DNA of 59,793 nt from Ruania albidiflava DSM 18029. Lineage in GTDB: Bacteria > Actinomycetota > Actinomycetes > Actinomycetales > Beutenbergiaceae. Within the stretch, counting starts at the first letter, position 1; each line of letters begins with the position of its first letter. Under the pieces are notes generated by a model, which was not told where the DNA came from, searched no databases, and saw only the letters and a program-made list of their open reading frames with translations. The stretch spans positions 1-59,793 of the forward strand of contig NZ_ATWL01000018.1 in assembly GCF_000421225.1 (NCBI RefSeq), read 5' to 3'. Position numbers and translations under genes: made by a program. Below, one piece after another: positions 43,756 to 53,153 of this stretch.

Positions 43756-44115
43756 TCAGCTCCGCTGCAGCTCGCCGAGCTCGGCGTCCTCGGGACCGTA
43801 GACGACCATCGTATCGCCCTCGATGGTCGCGCTCCTGGGGTCGGTGAGCCACACGTCCACGTCCATGCAGGCCATCAGGGTGCTGATCATGCCGGAGAAC
43901 ACGATGGTGTCCCCGTCCTGCTCCCAGCTGCCGCTGAGGTGGTTGCAGCCGTCGCTGCCGGTGACCGAGCCGTCCTCGGCCAGCTCGAGTTCGGTGTCCT
44001 CCGGTCCGGTCCAGGTGCCCTCCGGGGAGCTGGCCGTTCCGGTGCCGCAGCCGGTGGCCAGCAGGGCCAGCAGGCACGCGGTGAGCAGGGCGATCCTCCT
44101 GCGGACGATGTGCAT
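43756..44115 (-). CDS. META-domain-like lipoprotein (copy A)
   Basis: A 119-residue lipoprotein: signal peptide MHIVRRRIALLTACLLALLA, lipobox LATGCG, then a small beta domain (GTWTGPEDTELELAEDG, DGCNHLSGSW, MDVDVWLTDPRSATIEGD). The DGCN motif and layout resemble META/HslJ-type domains. A close paralogue of identical length lies at 52720-53079. ATG has GAGGAGGAG upstream. Function unknown; likely a surface-exposed protein. Confidence 0.7.
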   Translation of the reverse strand: MHIVRRRIALLTACLLALLATGCGTGTASSPEGTWTGPEDTELELAEDGSVTGSDGCNHLSGSWEQDGDTIVFSGMISTLMACMDVDVWLTDPRSATIEGDTMVVYGPEDAELGELQRS

Positions 44116-44210
44116 GTGGTGGGGTCTCCTCCTCGGGGGTGCACCCGCGGCCCGGGTCACAGACCCATCATGGCCCACCTCGCCCTACCCCCACACCTGC
44201 GGCACCCACT

Positions 44211-44275
44211 ACCGAGGCACTCCTGCGACATGGAGGTGCGCGAATTGCACCTCAGTGTCACAAACGTGCCTCGGT
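44211..44275. repeat. Dispersed palindromic repeat, copy 2 (GAGGCAC family)
   Basis: Two 29-base arms (44211-44239 and 44247-44275) around a seven-base loop. The inner eight bases (GGAGGTGC against TGAGGTGC) and the outer ten pair almost fully. Arm length, the GAGGCAC block and the GACA block match copy 1 at 18811-18877. It lies in the gap between a lipoprotein gene and the nuclease operon. Confidence 0.65.
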
Positions 44276-44344
44276 GCCGGTGAGGGAGCAGGACTGCGCG
44301 CGCGGTGTCGGGGTGGGCTGCGATGATGCGAGTAGGACGTCGAG

Positions 44345-47300
44345 GTGGGAGCTGCGAAGCGAATGTCGGTGCAGGTGCAGGTCACGCAGTACGGTCCGGC
44401 TGCTCTCGACGCGCTCCGCGAGGTGGTCGCCAGCGCCAAGTCCACCGACCCGATGGCACCGGTGACGATCCTGGTGCCGCACACTGTGGCCGGGATCGCC
44501 GTGCGGCGGCATCTTGCCCACGGGCTGGGCAGCGACGGCCCCGGTGTAGCGGGCATCGAGCTAACCACGGTGCCGCGGCTGGCGGAGCGGCTGGCCGCCC
44601 ACCTGCTCGCCCCGCGGCGCCCGGCCACCGGCCCGGTCCTCTCCGGTGCGTGGCGGCGCACGCTCGCCGAGGACCCCGCCGGTCTCGGTGAGGTCGCCAC
44701 CCACCCGGCCACGGTGCAGGCCGTAGCTGCCGCGCACGAACGCCTGCGCACCGTCTCAGCGGCGGCGCTGGATGAGATCGCCGCTGCCGGCGGGGTGAGC
44801 GCGGACGTGGTCGACCTGCACCGGCGGGTCGTAGCCCGCCTGGCCCCGGACTGGTACGACCGCCGCGACCTGCTGGACCGCGCGCAGGAGGCCTGCGCTG
44901 AGCTGGGCACGGTGGTGCTCTACCTGCCCCAGCTGCTCACCCCACCGGAGATCGACTTCCTGCGCGCCCTGGCAGAGCGGACCGACCTCGTGGTGATCGC
45001 TGGGCGTACCGGCGCCGACCGGGCCGATGCTCCCGTGCTCGACGCTGTGCGCGCTGCCGGTGGCCAGGTCACCAGCCAGGCGGCCGCCGCACCCCGCACT
45101 GCTGACCGGGTCATCCACGCCTCCGACTCCGACGACGAGGTGCGCTGTGTGGTCCGCGAGGTGCTCACCACTCTGCGCAGTACCCCCGCTCACCGGATCG
45201 GGGTGCTGTATGCCAGCGCGGACCCCTACGCCCGGTTGCTGCAGGAGCACCTCACCGCTGTCGGGGTCACGATCAACGGCCCCGGCGCCCGCCCGGTCGC
45301 CGAGCGGGCCACGGCCCGGCTGCTGATCGAGGTGCTCTCCCTCGCCGACCGGGACCTGGCCCGCGGGGACCTGTTCCGGGCGCTGGCCAACGCCCCCGCA
45401 CGCGACTTCACCGGCGCCCGCATCCCGGTCTCAGCGTGGGAGCGCCTCTCCCGCAGCGCCGGCGTGGTGGCCGGTGACCACTGGGCCGACCGGATCGATG
45501 ACTACATCACCGAGGAGCGCCGGCGTCTGGAGGTCGAGGCCGCCGCGGACGACCCGCGCGACTGGCTCATCGAACGCGGCCAGAACCAGGTCGCCACTGC
45601 GGAGGCACTGCGCGCCTTCAGCACCCGGCTGCGCACCGAGCTCGCCCGTGCCGAGGCTCTGACCAGCTGGCGCGAGCTGGCCACCTGGAGCCAGGAGCTG
45701 CTGCGGACCCTGCTCGGCTCCGAGGAGCAGCTGGTGCGTCTGCCACCCGAGGAGCAGTACGCCGTCGCCACGCTGCTGACGATGCTGGACGGGATCGCCG
45801 CCCTCGACGGGGTGGACCCGAGCCCCGGCCTGGCCGCGCTGCGGCAGATCCTCGACCTGGGTCTGGAGGGCGCGATCGACCGGGTGGGCCGGTTCGGTGA
45901 GGGCGTGTTCGTGGGGCCGGTCTCGCAGGCGCCCGGGCTGGACCTGGACGTGGTGTTCGTGCTCGGTCTGGCCGAGGACCTCTATCCGGGCCGCATCACC
46001 CCCGACCCGCTGCTGCCCGAGGAGGTCCGTGCCCGCACCGGCGGAGAGCTGCCGGAGCTGCGCGAGCAGGTGGACACCGCGCAGCGTTGCCTGCTCATCG
46101 CCCTGGGTTCCGCGCGGCACGCCGTGGCGTCCTTCCCGCGCGGGGACCTGCGCTCGGCCACCGGGAGGCTGCCCAGCCGGTTCCTGCTGCCCACGCTGCG
46201 CCACCTGTCCGGCAACCCCCGGCTCGCCGCGACCGAGTGGGACACGGTGGGCTACACCGCCGTGCGCTCCTCCAGCTCCTTCGCCGGCGAGCTGCTGAGC
46301 ACCGAGACGCTGGCCACCGAGCAGGAGTGGCGGGTGCGCACCGTGGCCGCCGGTGAGGATCTGCCGGACGAGGTGCTGCGCGCGGCGGTGGCGCTGACCG
46401 AGGCGCGCGCCAGCCGGGACTTCACCCGCTACGACGGCAACCTCAGCGGGCAGGACGGTCTGCCGGACTACCTGGTGGACGAGCTGCGCGTCTCCCCCAC
46501 CGCGCTGGAGTCCTATGCCACGTGCCCGCACGCGTTCTTCGCCGAACGGTTGCTGCGGGTCAGTCCGGTGGAGAACCCGGAGGACGTGGTGGAGATCTCC
46601 CCGGCGGACATCGGCAACCTGATCCACGAGAGCATCGACGAGCTGATCACCACCGCGAAGCAGGCCGGCACCCTGCCCGGGTACGGCCAGCCGTGGACGA
46701 AGGAGCACCGGGCACAGCTGGGGCAGATCGCCGCCCGGCTGGCCGAGGAGTACACCGTCCGCGGCCTGACCGGGCACCCGCGGATGTGGCAGCGGGAACG
46801 GCAGCGCATCCTGGCCGACCTGGAGGTGATGCTTACCGAGGACGACCGGTGGCGCGCTGAGCTGGACGCCAAGGTGGTGGCCAGTGAGCTGCCGTTCGGC
46901 CTGGACGGCGCAGACCCGGTGGAGATCACGGCACCCGGCGGGCGGGTGCTGCTGCGCGGGCGGGCGGACAAGGTGGACCAGGCCCGGGACGGCACCGTGT
47001 ACGTGACCGACATCAAGACCGGCCGCCGGAGCCGCTTCGCCGGCATCAGCGAGGCGGACCCGGTGGTCGGCGGCACGAAGCTACAGCTGCCGGTGTACGC
47101 GCACGCCGCCCAGCAGGCCTTCGGTGGCGATGCGCAGCAGGTGCGGGCGCAGTACTGGTTCGTGCGCAAGGAGCCCGGGCGCATCGAGCTGCCGTTGAAC
47201 GAGGCCGTCACCACCCAGCATGCGGCCGCGCTGAGCCTGCTCGCCCGCTCCATCTCCTCCGGGTTGTTCCCGCCGAAGGCACCGGAGAAGGCGGACTTCG

Positions 47301-47443
47301 CCTGGGTGCAGTGCCCGTACTGCAACCCCGACCGGCTCGGCCACGCGGAGGTGCGCGCCGGCTGGGAGCGCAAGCGGCACGACCCGGTGCTCGCCGAGCT
47401 GGTGGCCACGATCGACCCGGATGCGACAGGAGACCCGGTATGA
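44345..47443 (+). CDS. AddB-like protein: inactive helicase fold with C-terminal PD-(D/E)XK nuclease
   Basis: A 1032-residue subunit of a probable helicase-nuclease that processes double-strand breaks. No Walker A is found at the N-terminus (TILVPHTVAGIAVRR stands where a GxGKT loop would be), as expected for a structural subunit. The nuclease centre is in LLRGRADKVDQARDGTVYVT followed by DIKTG. Cysteines that would bind an iron-sulfur cluster lie in YATCPHAFF and VQCPYCNPDRLGH; only three are visible. GTG 44345 lies six bases after TAGGAC; ATG 44363 is an alternative. Its stop overlaps the next ATG (ATGA). Confidence 0.82.
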   Translation: MGAAKRMSVQVQVTQYGPAALDALREVVASAKSTDPMAPVTILVPHTVAGIAVRRHLAHGLGSDGPGVAGIELTTVPRLAERLAAHLLAPRRPATGPVLSGAWRRTLAEDPAGLGEVATHPATVQAVAAAHERLRTVSAAALDEIAAAGGVSADVVDLHRRVVARLAPDWYDRRDLLDRAQEACAELGTVVLYLPQLLTPPEIDFLRALAERTDLVVIAGRTGADRADAPVLDAVRAAGGQVTSQAAAAPRTADRVIHASDSDDEVRCVVREVLTTLRSTPAHRIGVLYASADPYARLLQEHLTAVGVTINGPGARPVAERATARLLIEVLSLADRDLARGDLFRALANAPARDFTGARIPVSAWERLSRSAGVVAGDHWADRIDDYITEERRRLEVEAAADDPRDWLIERGQNQVATAEALRAFSTRLRTELARAEALTSWRELATWSQELLRTLLGSEEQLVRLPPEEQYAVATLLTMLDGIAALDGVDPSPGLAALRQILDLGLEGAIDRVGRFGEGVFVGPVSQAPGLDLDVVFVLGLAEDLYPGRITPDPLLPEEVRARTGGELPELREQVDTAQRCLLIALGSARHAVASFPRGDLRSATGRLPSRFLLPTLRHLSGNPRLAATEWDTVGYTAVRSSSSFAGELLSTETLATEQEWRVRTVAAGEDLPDEVLRAAVALTEARASRDFTRYDGNLSGQDGLPDYLVDELRVSPTALESYATCPHAFFAERLLRVSPVENPEDVVEISPADIGNLIHESIDELITTAKQAGTLPGYGQPWTKEHRAQLGQIAARLAEEYTVRGLTGHPRMWQRERQRILADLEVMLTEDDRWRAELDAKVVASELPFGLDGADPVEITAPGGRVLLRGRADKVDQARDGTVYVTDIKTGRRSRFAGISEADPVVGGTKLQLPVYAHAAQQAFGGDAQQVRAQYWFVRKEPGRIELPLNEAVTTQHAAALSLLARSISSGLFPPKAPEKADFAWVQCPYCNPDRLGHAEVRAGWERKRHDPVLAELVATIDPDATGDPV

Positions 47444-50400
47444 GCACCCGACCTGCTGCGACCGGCGCAGCCAGCAGCACCGCCGACCAGTCGGGCACCC
47501 GGATGCTGCACGACCAGGCCGCCCGGGACCGGATCGCCCACGCCACTGACGCCACCCTGTTCGTGAACGCTGGTGCCGGGTCGGGCAAGACCCGCGCGCT
47601 GGTGCACCGCATCCGGCACCTGGTGCTGCACGACGGCGTAGCGCTGGCTCACGTAGCGGCCGTCACCTTCACGGAGAAGGCCGGGGCGGAGCTGCGCGAC
47701 CGGCTCCGGGCGGACCTGGAGCAGGCGTGGCAGCACGGGTCCGGCGCGCACCGGGAGGCTGCCGCCCGTGCGTTGGAGGACCTGGACGGCGCCGCGATCG
47801 GCACCCTGCACTCCTTCGCCCAGCGGATCCTGCTGGAGCACCCGATCGAGGCCGGCCTGCCGCCGCTGCTGGAGGTGCTGGACGAGGTCGGCTCGTCGGT
47901 GGCGTTCGAGGACCGGTGGCGCGAGCTGCAACGGGCCCTGCTGGACGATGACGAGATCGCCGAACCGTTGCTGCTCGGCCTGACCCTGGGGATCACGTTC
48001 GACCAGGTGCGTGCCCTGGTCCGGGCCCTGGACGCGGACTGGGACCTGATCGCCGACCGGGTGCTGGTCGGCGACCCGGAGCCGGTGGTGCTCCCGGACC
48101 TGGCGACGTGGCAGGCCATGGTGCGTTCCGCCGTCGACCTGGGGGCGAGCTGCACGGACCCGGGTGACCGGCTGCTGGCCCGGCTGCACCAGCTCCAGGT
48201 GCTCGTGCAGCGGGTGACCGAGGCCACCGACCTGGAGTCCCGCACGCTCGCCCTGGCCGCCGTCGCCGCACTGCGCACCAAGCTCGGCAACACTGGCCGC
48301 AAGGGCAGCTGGCCGGACATCCAGCAGGTCAAGGACGCCTACATCGACGTGGTGCAGGAGGCCGGTGCGTTGGTGGCGCGGGTGAAGGGCGCCTGCCTGC
48401 GGCGGCTCACCCGGTGGGCTGCCGAACACGTGCTGGAGGCTGCGGACTCCCGCCGCCGGGAGGGGCGGCTGCAGTTCCACGACCTGCTGGTGCTGGCCCG
48501 GGACCTGCTCCGCCGCAACCCGCAGGTGCGCCAGCGGCTGCACGAGCGCTACCAGCGGCTGCTGCTGGACGAGTTCCAGGACACCGACCCGATCCAGATC
48601 GAGCTGGCGGTGCGGATCGCGGCCGGTGCTGCCGGCGGGGCGGCGCACTGGCAGGACGTGGCGGTGCCGCCGGGGCGGATCTTCGTGGTCGGGGACGCCA
48701 AGCAGTCGATCTACCGGTTCCGGCGGGCGAGCATCGCCACCTACCTCGGTGCCCAGACCCACCTGGGGGAACCGGTCAGCCTGACCACGAACTTCCGCAC
48801 GGTGCGCCCGGTGGTGGAGTGGGTGAACGCGGTGTTCGGCCGGCTGATCGTGGCCGACGGGCACCAGCAGCCGGCGTACGAGGAGCTGCGCTGGCACCGT
48901 GAGGCCACCGGCGCCGGACCGGCGGTGACCATCCTGGGCGCCGAGCAGCACCCGGGCGCGCCGAAGGTGGACGCGCTGCGCACCTGGGAGGCGGCCGACG
49001 TGGCCGGTGTGATCGGGCAGGCGCTGAGTGAGCCCTGGCAGGTGTGCGATGCGAAGACCGGCCGGTGGCGCCCGGCCCGGGCCAGCGACATCGCGGTGCT
49101 GGTGCCCTCCCGCACCAGCCTGCCCTACCTGGAGGACGCCCTGGACGGGGCGGGTGTCCCCTACCGGGCGGAGGCCAGCTCGCTGGTGTACCACGCGAGC
49201 GAGATCCGGGCGCTGCTGGCGTGCGCGCGGGCGGTGGCCGACCCCACCGACCAGCTCTCCCTGCTGGCGGCGCTGCGTTCGGCGCTGTTCGGCTGCGGGG
49301 ACGATGACCTGTGGGCGTGGCGGCAGGCTGGTGGCAGCATCCGGATCTACTCCGAGGTGGAGGGTGGGTCCGGGCCGGTGGCCGATGCGCTGGCCTACCT
49401 GCGCCGGCTGCACCACCGGTCCCGGTGGATGACCCCGAGCGAGCTGCTGGCGGCGATCGTGGCCGACCGGCGGATGTACGAGCTGGCCGGTTCTGGGCCG
49501 CGGTCGCGGGATGCGTGGCGGCGGCTGCGGTTCGTGGTGGACCAGGCACGGGCGTGGGCACAGACCTCCCGCGGCGGCCTGCGGGCGTACCTGGACTGGG
49601 CGGCGCAGCAGGGGCAGGACACCACCCGGGTGGCGGAGTCGGTGCTGCCGGAGACGGACCTGGACACGGTGCGGGTGCTGACCATCCACGCGGCGAAGGG
49701 GCTGGAGTTCCCGATCGTGGTCCTCTCCGGCACCTCGGCGCGGCCGAACCGTCCGCGCGGGGTGCGGCTGCTCTGGCCGGCCGACGGCGGCTATGAGGTG
49801 CGGTTCTCTGCGCAGATGGCCACCGAGGACTTCGCCGCGGCGGCCCCGGTGGACGAGTCGATGGACGAGCAGGAGAAGCGGCGGCTGCTGTATGTGGCGG
49901 CCACTCGCGCGCGGGACCACCTGGTGGTCTCCTTGCACCGGGGCGAGAAACCGGAGAGCGAGATCGCGGCCCGGTGGATCGCCGAGGCGGACGGCGCTGC
50001 TGCGGCGGGTGCGGTGCCGTTCCGTGGCGAGGGGGTCGAGGCACCGCCGGCTGCGCCGGTGCCGGTGGCTCCGCCCCCGGAGTGGCAGGAGTGGCTGGCC
50101 GGCGTGCAGGCGGCACGGGAGGCCTCGGCGGTGGTGCCGGCGCAGAGCGCGAGCGGGTTGGAGGGCACCGAACCGGAGGTGGTGCTCGCCGCGGACCCGG
50201 AGCCGCAGGACGGTGAGGCGAAGGGGGTGCGGGACCTGATGCTCCCCGCCTGGTCCAAGGGCCGCTACGGCTCGGCGGTCGGGCGGGCGGTGCACGGGGT
50301 GCTGCAGGTGGTCGACCTGGCCAGTGGTGCCGGGCTGGCTGACGTGGTGGCGGCGCAGTGTGTGGCCGAGGGGGTGACCGGGCAGGAGGAGCTGGTCGCC

Positions 50401-50778
50401 GCCCTGGTGCGCTCGGCGCTGGGGTCCGAGGTGGTGCAGCGGGCGGCGGTCCGGGAGCACTGGCGGGAGGTGTACCTGGGCACGGTGGCCACCGACGGTG
50501 CGCTGCGCACCGAGGACGGCGCCGAGCTCGCCGGGGCGGGGCAGGTGCTGGAGGGGTATGTGGACCTGGTCTACCGGGAGGACGACGGCACCCTGATGGT
50601 CGTCGACTACAAGACCGATGCGGTCCGGGCCGCTGCGATCGAGGCCCGGGCGGGTTACTACCGCGCCCAGGTGCAGGCCTACCGGCGGTGCCTGAGTGAT
50701 GCCACCGGCGCGCAGGTGGCCGGGATGCTGCTGTTCCTGCACCCGGAGGCGGCGGCGGTACCGGCGCCGGTGGGCTGA
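47440..50778 (+). CDS. AddA-like UvrD/RecB-family helicase-nuclease
   Basis: A 1112-residue ATP-dependent helicase with C-terminal nuclease. Walker A NAGAGSGKTRALV near 37-49, motif II LLLDEFQDTDPIQ, motif III GDAKQSIYRFRRA, motif IV LTTNFRT, motif V VLTIHAAKGLEFPIVVL and motif VI LLYVAATRARDHLVV. The nuclease motif is YVDLVYREDDGTLMVVDYKT. With the overlapping upstream gene it makes an AddAB/AdnAB-like heterodimer for end resection before RecA loading. ATG 47440 overlaps the previous stop by four bases. Confidence 0.9.
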   Translation: MSTRPAATGAASSTADQSGTRMLHDQAARDRIAHATDATLFVNAGAGSGKTRALVHRIRHLVLHDGVALAHVAAVTFTEKAGAELRDRLRADLEQAWQHGSGAHREAAARALEDLDGAAIGTLHSFAQRILLEHPIEAGLPPLLEVLDEVGSSVAFEDRWRELQRALLDDDEIAEPLLLGLTLGITFDQVRALVRALDADWDLIADRVLVGDPEPVVLPDLATWQAMVRSAVDLGASCTDPGDRLLARLHQLQVLVQRVTEATDLESRTLALAAVAALRTKLGNTGRKGSWPDIQQVKDAYIDVVQEAGALVARVKGACLRRLTRWAAEHVLEAADSRRREGRLQFHDLLVLARDLLRRNPQVRQRLHERYQRLLLDEFQDTDPIQIELAVRIAAGAAGGAAHWQDVAVPPGRIFVVGDAKQSIYRFRRASIATYLGAQTHLGEPVSLTTNFRTVRPVVEWVNAVFGRLIVADGHQQPAYEELRWHREATGAGPAVTILGAEQHPGAPKVDALRTWEAADVAGVIGQALSEPWQVCDAKTGRWRPARASDIAVLVPSRTSLPYLEDALDGAGVPYRAEASSLVYHASEIRALLACARAVADPTDQLSLLAALRSALFGCGDDDLWAWRQAGGSIRIYSEVEGGSGPVADALAYLRRLHHRSRWMTPSELLAAIVADRRMYELAGSGPRSRDAWRRLRFVVDQARAWAQTSRGGLRAYLDWAAQQGQDTTRVAESVLPETDLDTVRVLTIHAAKGLEFPIVVLSGTSARPNRPRGVRLLWPADGGYEVRFSAQMATEDFAAAAPVDESMDEQEKRRLLYVAATRARDHLVVSLHRGEKPESEIAARWIAEADGAAAAGAVPFRGEGVEAPPAAPVPVAPPPEWQEWLAGVQAAREASAVVPAQSASGLEGTEPEVVLAADPEPQDGEAKGVRDLMLPAWSKGRYGSAVGRAVHGVLQVVDLASGAGLADVVAAQCVAEGVTGQEELVAALVRSALGSEVVQRAAVREHWREVYLGTVATDGALRTEDGAELAGAGQVLEGYVDLVYREDDGTLMVVDYKTDAVRAAAIEARAGYYRAQVQAYRRCLSDATGAQVAGMLLFLHPEAAAVPAPVG

Positions 50779-50794
50779 CCGCGCTGGCCCAGCC

Positions 50795-52657
50795 TCAGTC
50801 CCGGCCGGGTGCGCTGCGGGCGCGCAGGGCGTACAGGATGGTGGCCAGGTCCACCAGCTCCTGGGTGAGGGCGCCCACCACGGCCGGGATCGCGCCGGTG
50901 GTGGCGATGAGCATCAGCCCCACGGACAGCACGATGCCGATCCAGATCGCGGTGAGCGCCACCCGCACGGTGTGCCGGCTGATCCGCACCGTGTCCACCA
51001 CCCCGGTGAGGTCGTCGCGCAGGATCACCGCATCGGCTGCCTGCCCGGCGGCGGTGGCACCGCGGGCGCCCATCGCGATCCCCACGTCCGCGGAGGCCAG
51101 CACGGGGGCGTCGTTCACGCCGTCGCCGACCATGAGCACCGGTCTCGGCTCCAGCTCGCGCAGCAGGCGCACCTTGTCCTGCGGGAGCAGCTCGGCGTGC
51201 ACGCGTTGGGTGCCGACCGCAGCGGACACGGCCTCGGCCGTGGCCCGGGCATCACCGGTGAGCATCACGGTGGTGGCCACCCCGTGCTGGTGCAGCCAGG
51301 CCAGCACGCTGGGGGCTTCCTCCCGGGGTGCGTCCGCCAGCGCGAGGGCGCCGGCGTAGCGTCCGGCCACGGACACGTACGCCACCGCCTGACCGACCGG
51401 CACGTCCGTCGCGGCGGCCCCCGGGTCGACCTCCTGGATGAAGGCGAGCTTGCCCACCCGGACCGTCTGCCCGTCGATGTCCGCCTGCACCCCGTGGGTG
51501 GCGTGCTCGCGGGCCGCGGTGCCAGCGACCACCGGCAGGCCCCGCTCCTTCGCGGCAGTGACGATCGCGGCGGCGAACACGTGCGAGGAGTACTGCTCCG
51601 CCGAGGCGGCCAACGCCAGGAGACGATCGCCGTCGAGCTCTGCTGCCGCGTGCACGGCCACCAGCTCGGGCCGGCCGCGGGTGAGCGTGCCGGTCTTGTC
51701 GAACGCTGCCGACCGGGCCCGGGCGAGCGTCTCCAGCACGGGCCCGCCCTTGACGATCACGCCGCTCTTGGCGGTGCGGGACATCCCGCCCAGGAAGGCC
51801 ACCGGGGCGGCGATCAGCAACGGGCACGGTGTGGCCAGCACCAGCACCTCGGCGAACCGCACCGGGGTGCCGGAGACTGCCCACGCCACCCCGCCCAGCA
51901 GCAGCGCGAACACGGTGAACGGCACGGCGTACCGGTCGGCCAGGCGCACGATCGGTGCCTTGGCCTCCTCCGCCTCGCGCACCAGGGCGAGGATCTGCTG
52001 GTACTGGGAGTCCGCGCTGCGGCGCAGGGCACGCAGACGTACGGCGCGGGCACCGTTCACCGCCCCGGAAAGCACCTCCGAACCGGCCCCGCGGGTGACC
52101 GGCAGCGGCTCACCGGTCAGCGAGGACTCGTCGAAGGAGGCGCGATCGGTGAGCAGCGTCCCGTCCACCGGCACGATCTCGCCGGGTCGGACCAGCAGGA
52201 GATCCCCGATCTCCACCTGTTCAGCGGGGATGTCCTCGACGGCGGAGGTCACCTCGGCCTGGTTCTCACCGTGCGTATCGGTGCCGCGGGCAAGCAGGTG
52301 GGCGACCTCGGGTGCGCGGTCCAGCAGGGCGGTCAGCTCCCGCCGGGCCCGTAGGGCCGCGTAGTCTTCCAAGGCTTCGCCGCCGGTGAGCATGAGCGCG
52401 ACGACCAGTGCTGCCACGTACTCCCCTACGGCGAGGGTGGCGACCATCGCCACCACGGCCAGCACGTCCAGGCCCCAGTGGCCGCGGAGGATGTCGCGCA
52501 CCATGTCCACCGCGGTCCCCAGCACGATCCCGGCCACGTAGACGGTGGCGGTCACCTGGGCGGCGACCGGCAGGCCGAGCAGTGCGAGCAGCAGGACCAC
52601 CAGGCCGGCAACCAGGGTCGAGGCCACCAGCGGATAGCGCCGCACCCACGTCCACAT
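50795..52657 (-). CDS. Heavy-metal-translocating P-type ATPase (P1B)
   Basis: A 620-residue metal efflux pump. Landmarks: TGE loop (SSLTGEPLPV), metal-site helix LATPCPLLIAAP, phosphorylation site FDKTGTLTRG (near residue 320) and the hinge GDGVNDAPVLASADVGIAMG. There is no N-terminal metal-binding domain and no CXXC, and the membrane motif is CPL rather than CPC, so the metal cannot be assigned confidently. ATG 52657 is preferred; TTG 52669 is an alternative. It converges on the helicase gene. Confidence 0.9.
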   Translation of the reverse strand: MWTWVRRYPLVASTLVAGLVVLLLALLGLPVAAQVTATVYVAGIVLGTAVDMVRDILRGHWGLDVLAVVAMVATLAVGEYVAALVVALMLTGGEALEDYAALRARRELTALLDRAPEVAHLLARGTDTHGENQAEVTSAVEDIPAEQVEIGDLLLVRPGEIVPVDGTLLTDRASFDESSLTGEPLPVTRGAGSEVLSGAVNGARAVRLRALRRSADSQYQQILALVREAEEAKAPIVRLADRYAVPFTVFALLLGGVAWAVSGTPVRFAEVLVLATPCPLLIAAPVAFLGGMSRTAKSGVIVKGGPVLETLARARSAAFDKTGTLTRGRPELVAVHAAAELDGDRLLALAASAEQYSSHVFAAAIVTAAKERGLPVVAGTAAREHATHGVQADIDGQTVRVGKLAFIQEVDPGAAATDVPVGQAVAYVSVAGRYAGALALADAPREEAPSVLAWLHQHGVATTVMLTGDARATAEAVSAAVGTQRVHAELLPQDKVRLLRELEPRPVLMVGDGVNDAPVLASADVGIAMGARGATAAGQAADAVILRDDLTGVVDTVRISRHTVRVALTAIWIGIVLSVGLMLIATTGAIPAVVGALTQELVDLATILYALRARSAPGRD

Positions 52658-52719
52658 GCTGCCATTCAAGCAGAGCGCAGCTGATCGTGCCCCGCATCAG
52701 CAGCCGGCGGACGGGAGGG

Positions 52720-53079
52720 TCAGGAACGTTCCAGGCTGCCCAGCTCGGTGCCGTCGCTGCTGAGGATGTGCAGGGTGTCGCCGTCCAGGGTGGCGGTGGC
52801 GGGGTCGGTGAGCCAGACGTCCACATCCGGGCAGGCCATCTTGGTGGTGTAGAAGTTGTAGAAGGTGACGGTGCTGCCCTCTTCTGCCCAGGTGCCCTTG
52901 ATGCTGTTGCACCCGTCGGTGCCGCTGACCACGCCCTCGTGGGTCAGCTTCAGCTGGGGTTGACCGTCCGCTCCGGTTCCCCAGGTGCCGATGGCCGGGT
53001 TGGTGATGGTGCCGCACGCGGTGATCGTCGCCAGCAGAGCGACGGCGACCAGAGCGAGAACCTGACGGATGGCGCGTAT
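52720..53079 (-). CDS. META-domain-like lipoprotein (copy B), start position occupied by ATA
   Basis: A paralogue of the lipoprotein at 43756-44115: DGCNSIKGTW, ACPDVDVWLTDPATATLDGD, and the tail LGSLERS. The hydrophobic signal and lipobox (LLATITACGT) are intact. AGGAGG (53092-53087) lies seven bases before an ATA at 53079, and from there the protein is 119 residues, exactly the paralogue's length. The only canonical in-frame start (53157) adds a 26-residue arginine-rich leader before the signal peptide. Either ATA serves as a rare start or an ATG has been lost by one base change. Confidence 0.6.
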   Translation of the reverse strand: MRAIRQVLALVAVALLATITACGTITNPAIGTWGTGADGQPQLKLTHEGVVSGTDGCNSIKGTWAEEGSTVTFYNFYTTKMACPDVDVWLTDPATATLDGDTLHILSSDGTELGSLERS

Positions 53080-53153
53080 GTAGAGGCCTCCTAGCCCGAA
53101 AGTGCGTCCGCGTCTCGGGCACACGTCTCTATCATCGCGCTGTTGCGGCGTTC

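Noticed and set aside
46513-50742. A 1409-codon open frame on the minus strand
   Set aside because: It is antisense to both helicase-nuclease genes, which have full motif sets. Long antisense frames arise here because stop codons are rare in GC-rich DNA; its translation is low-complexity His/Arg/Gly/Pro sequence.
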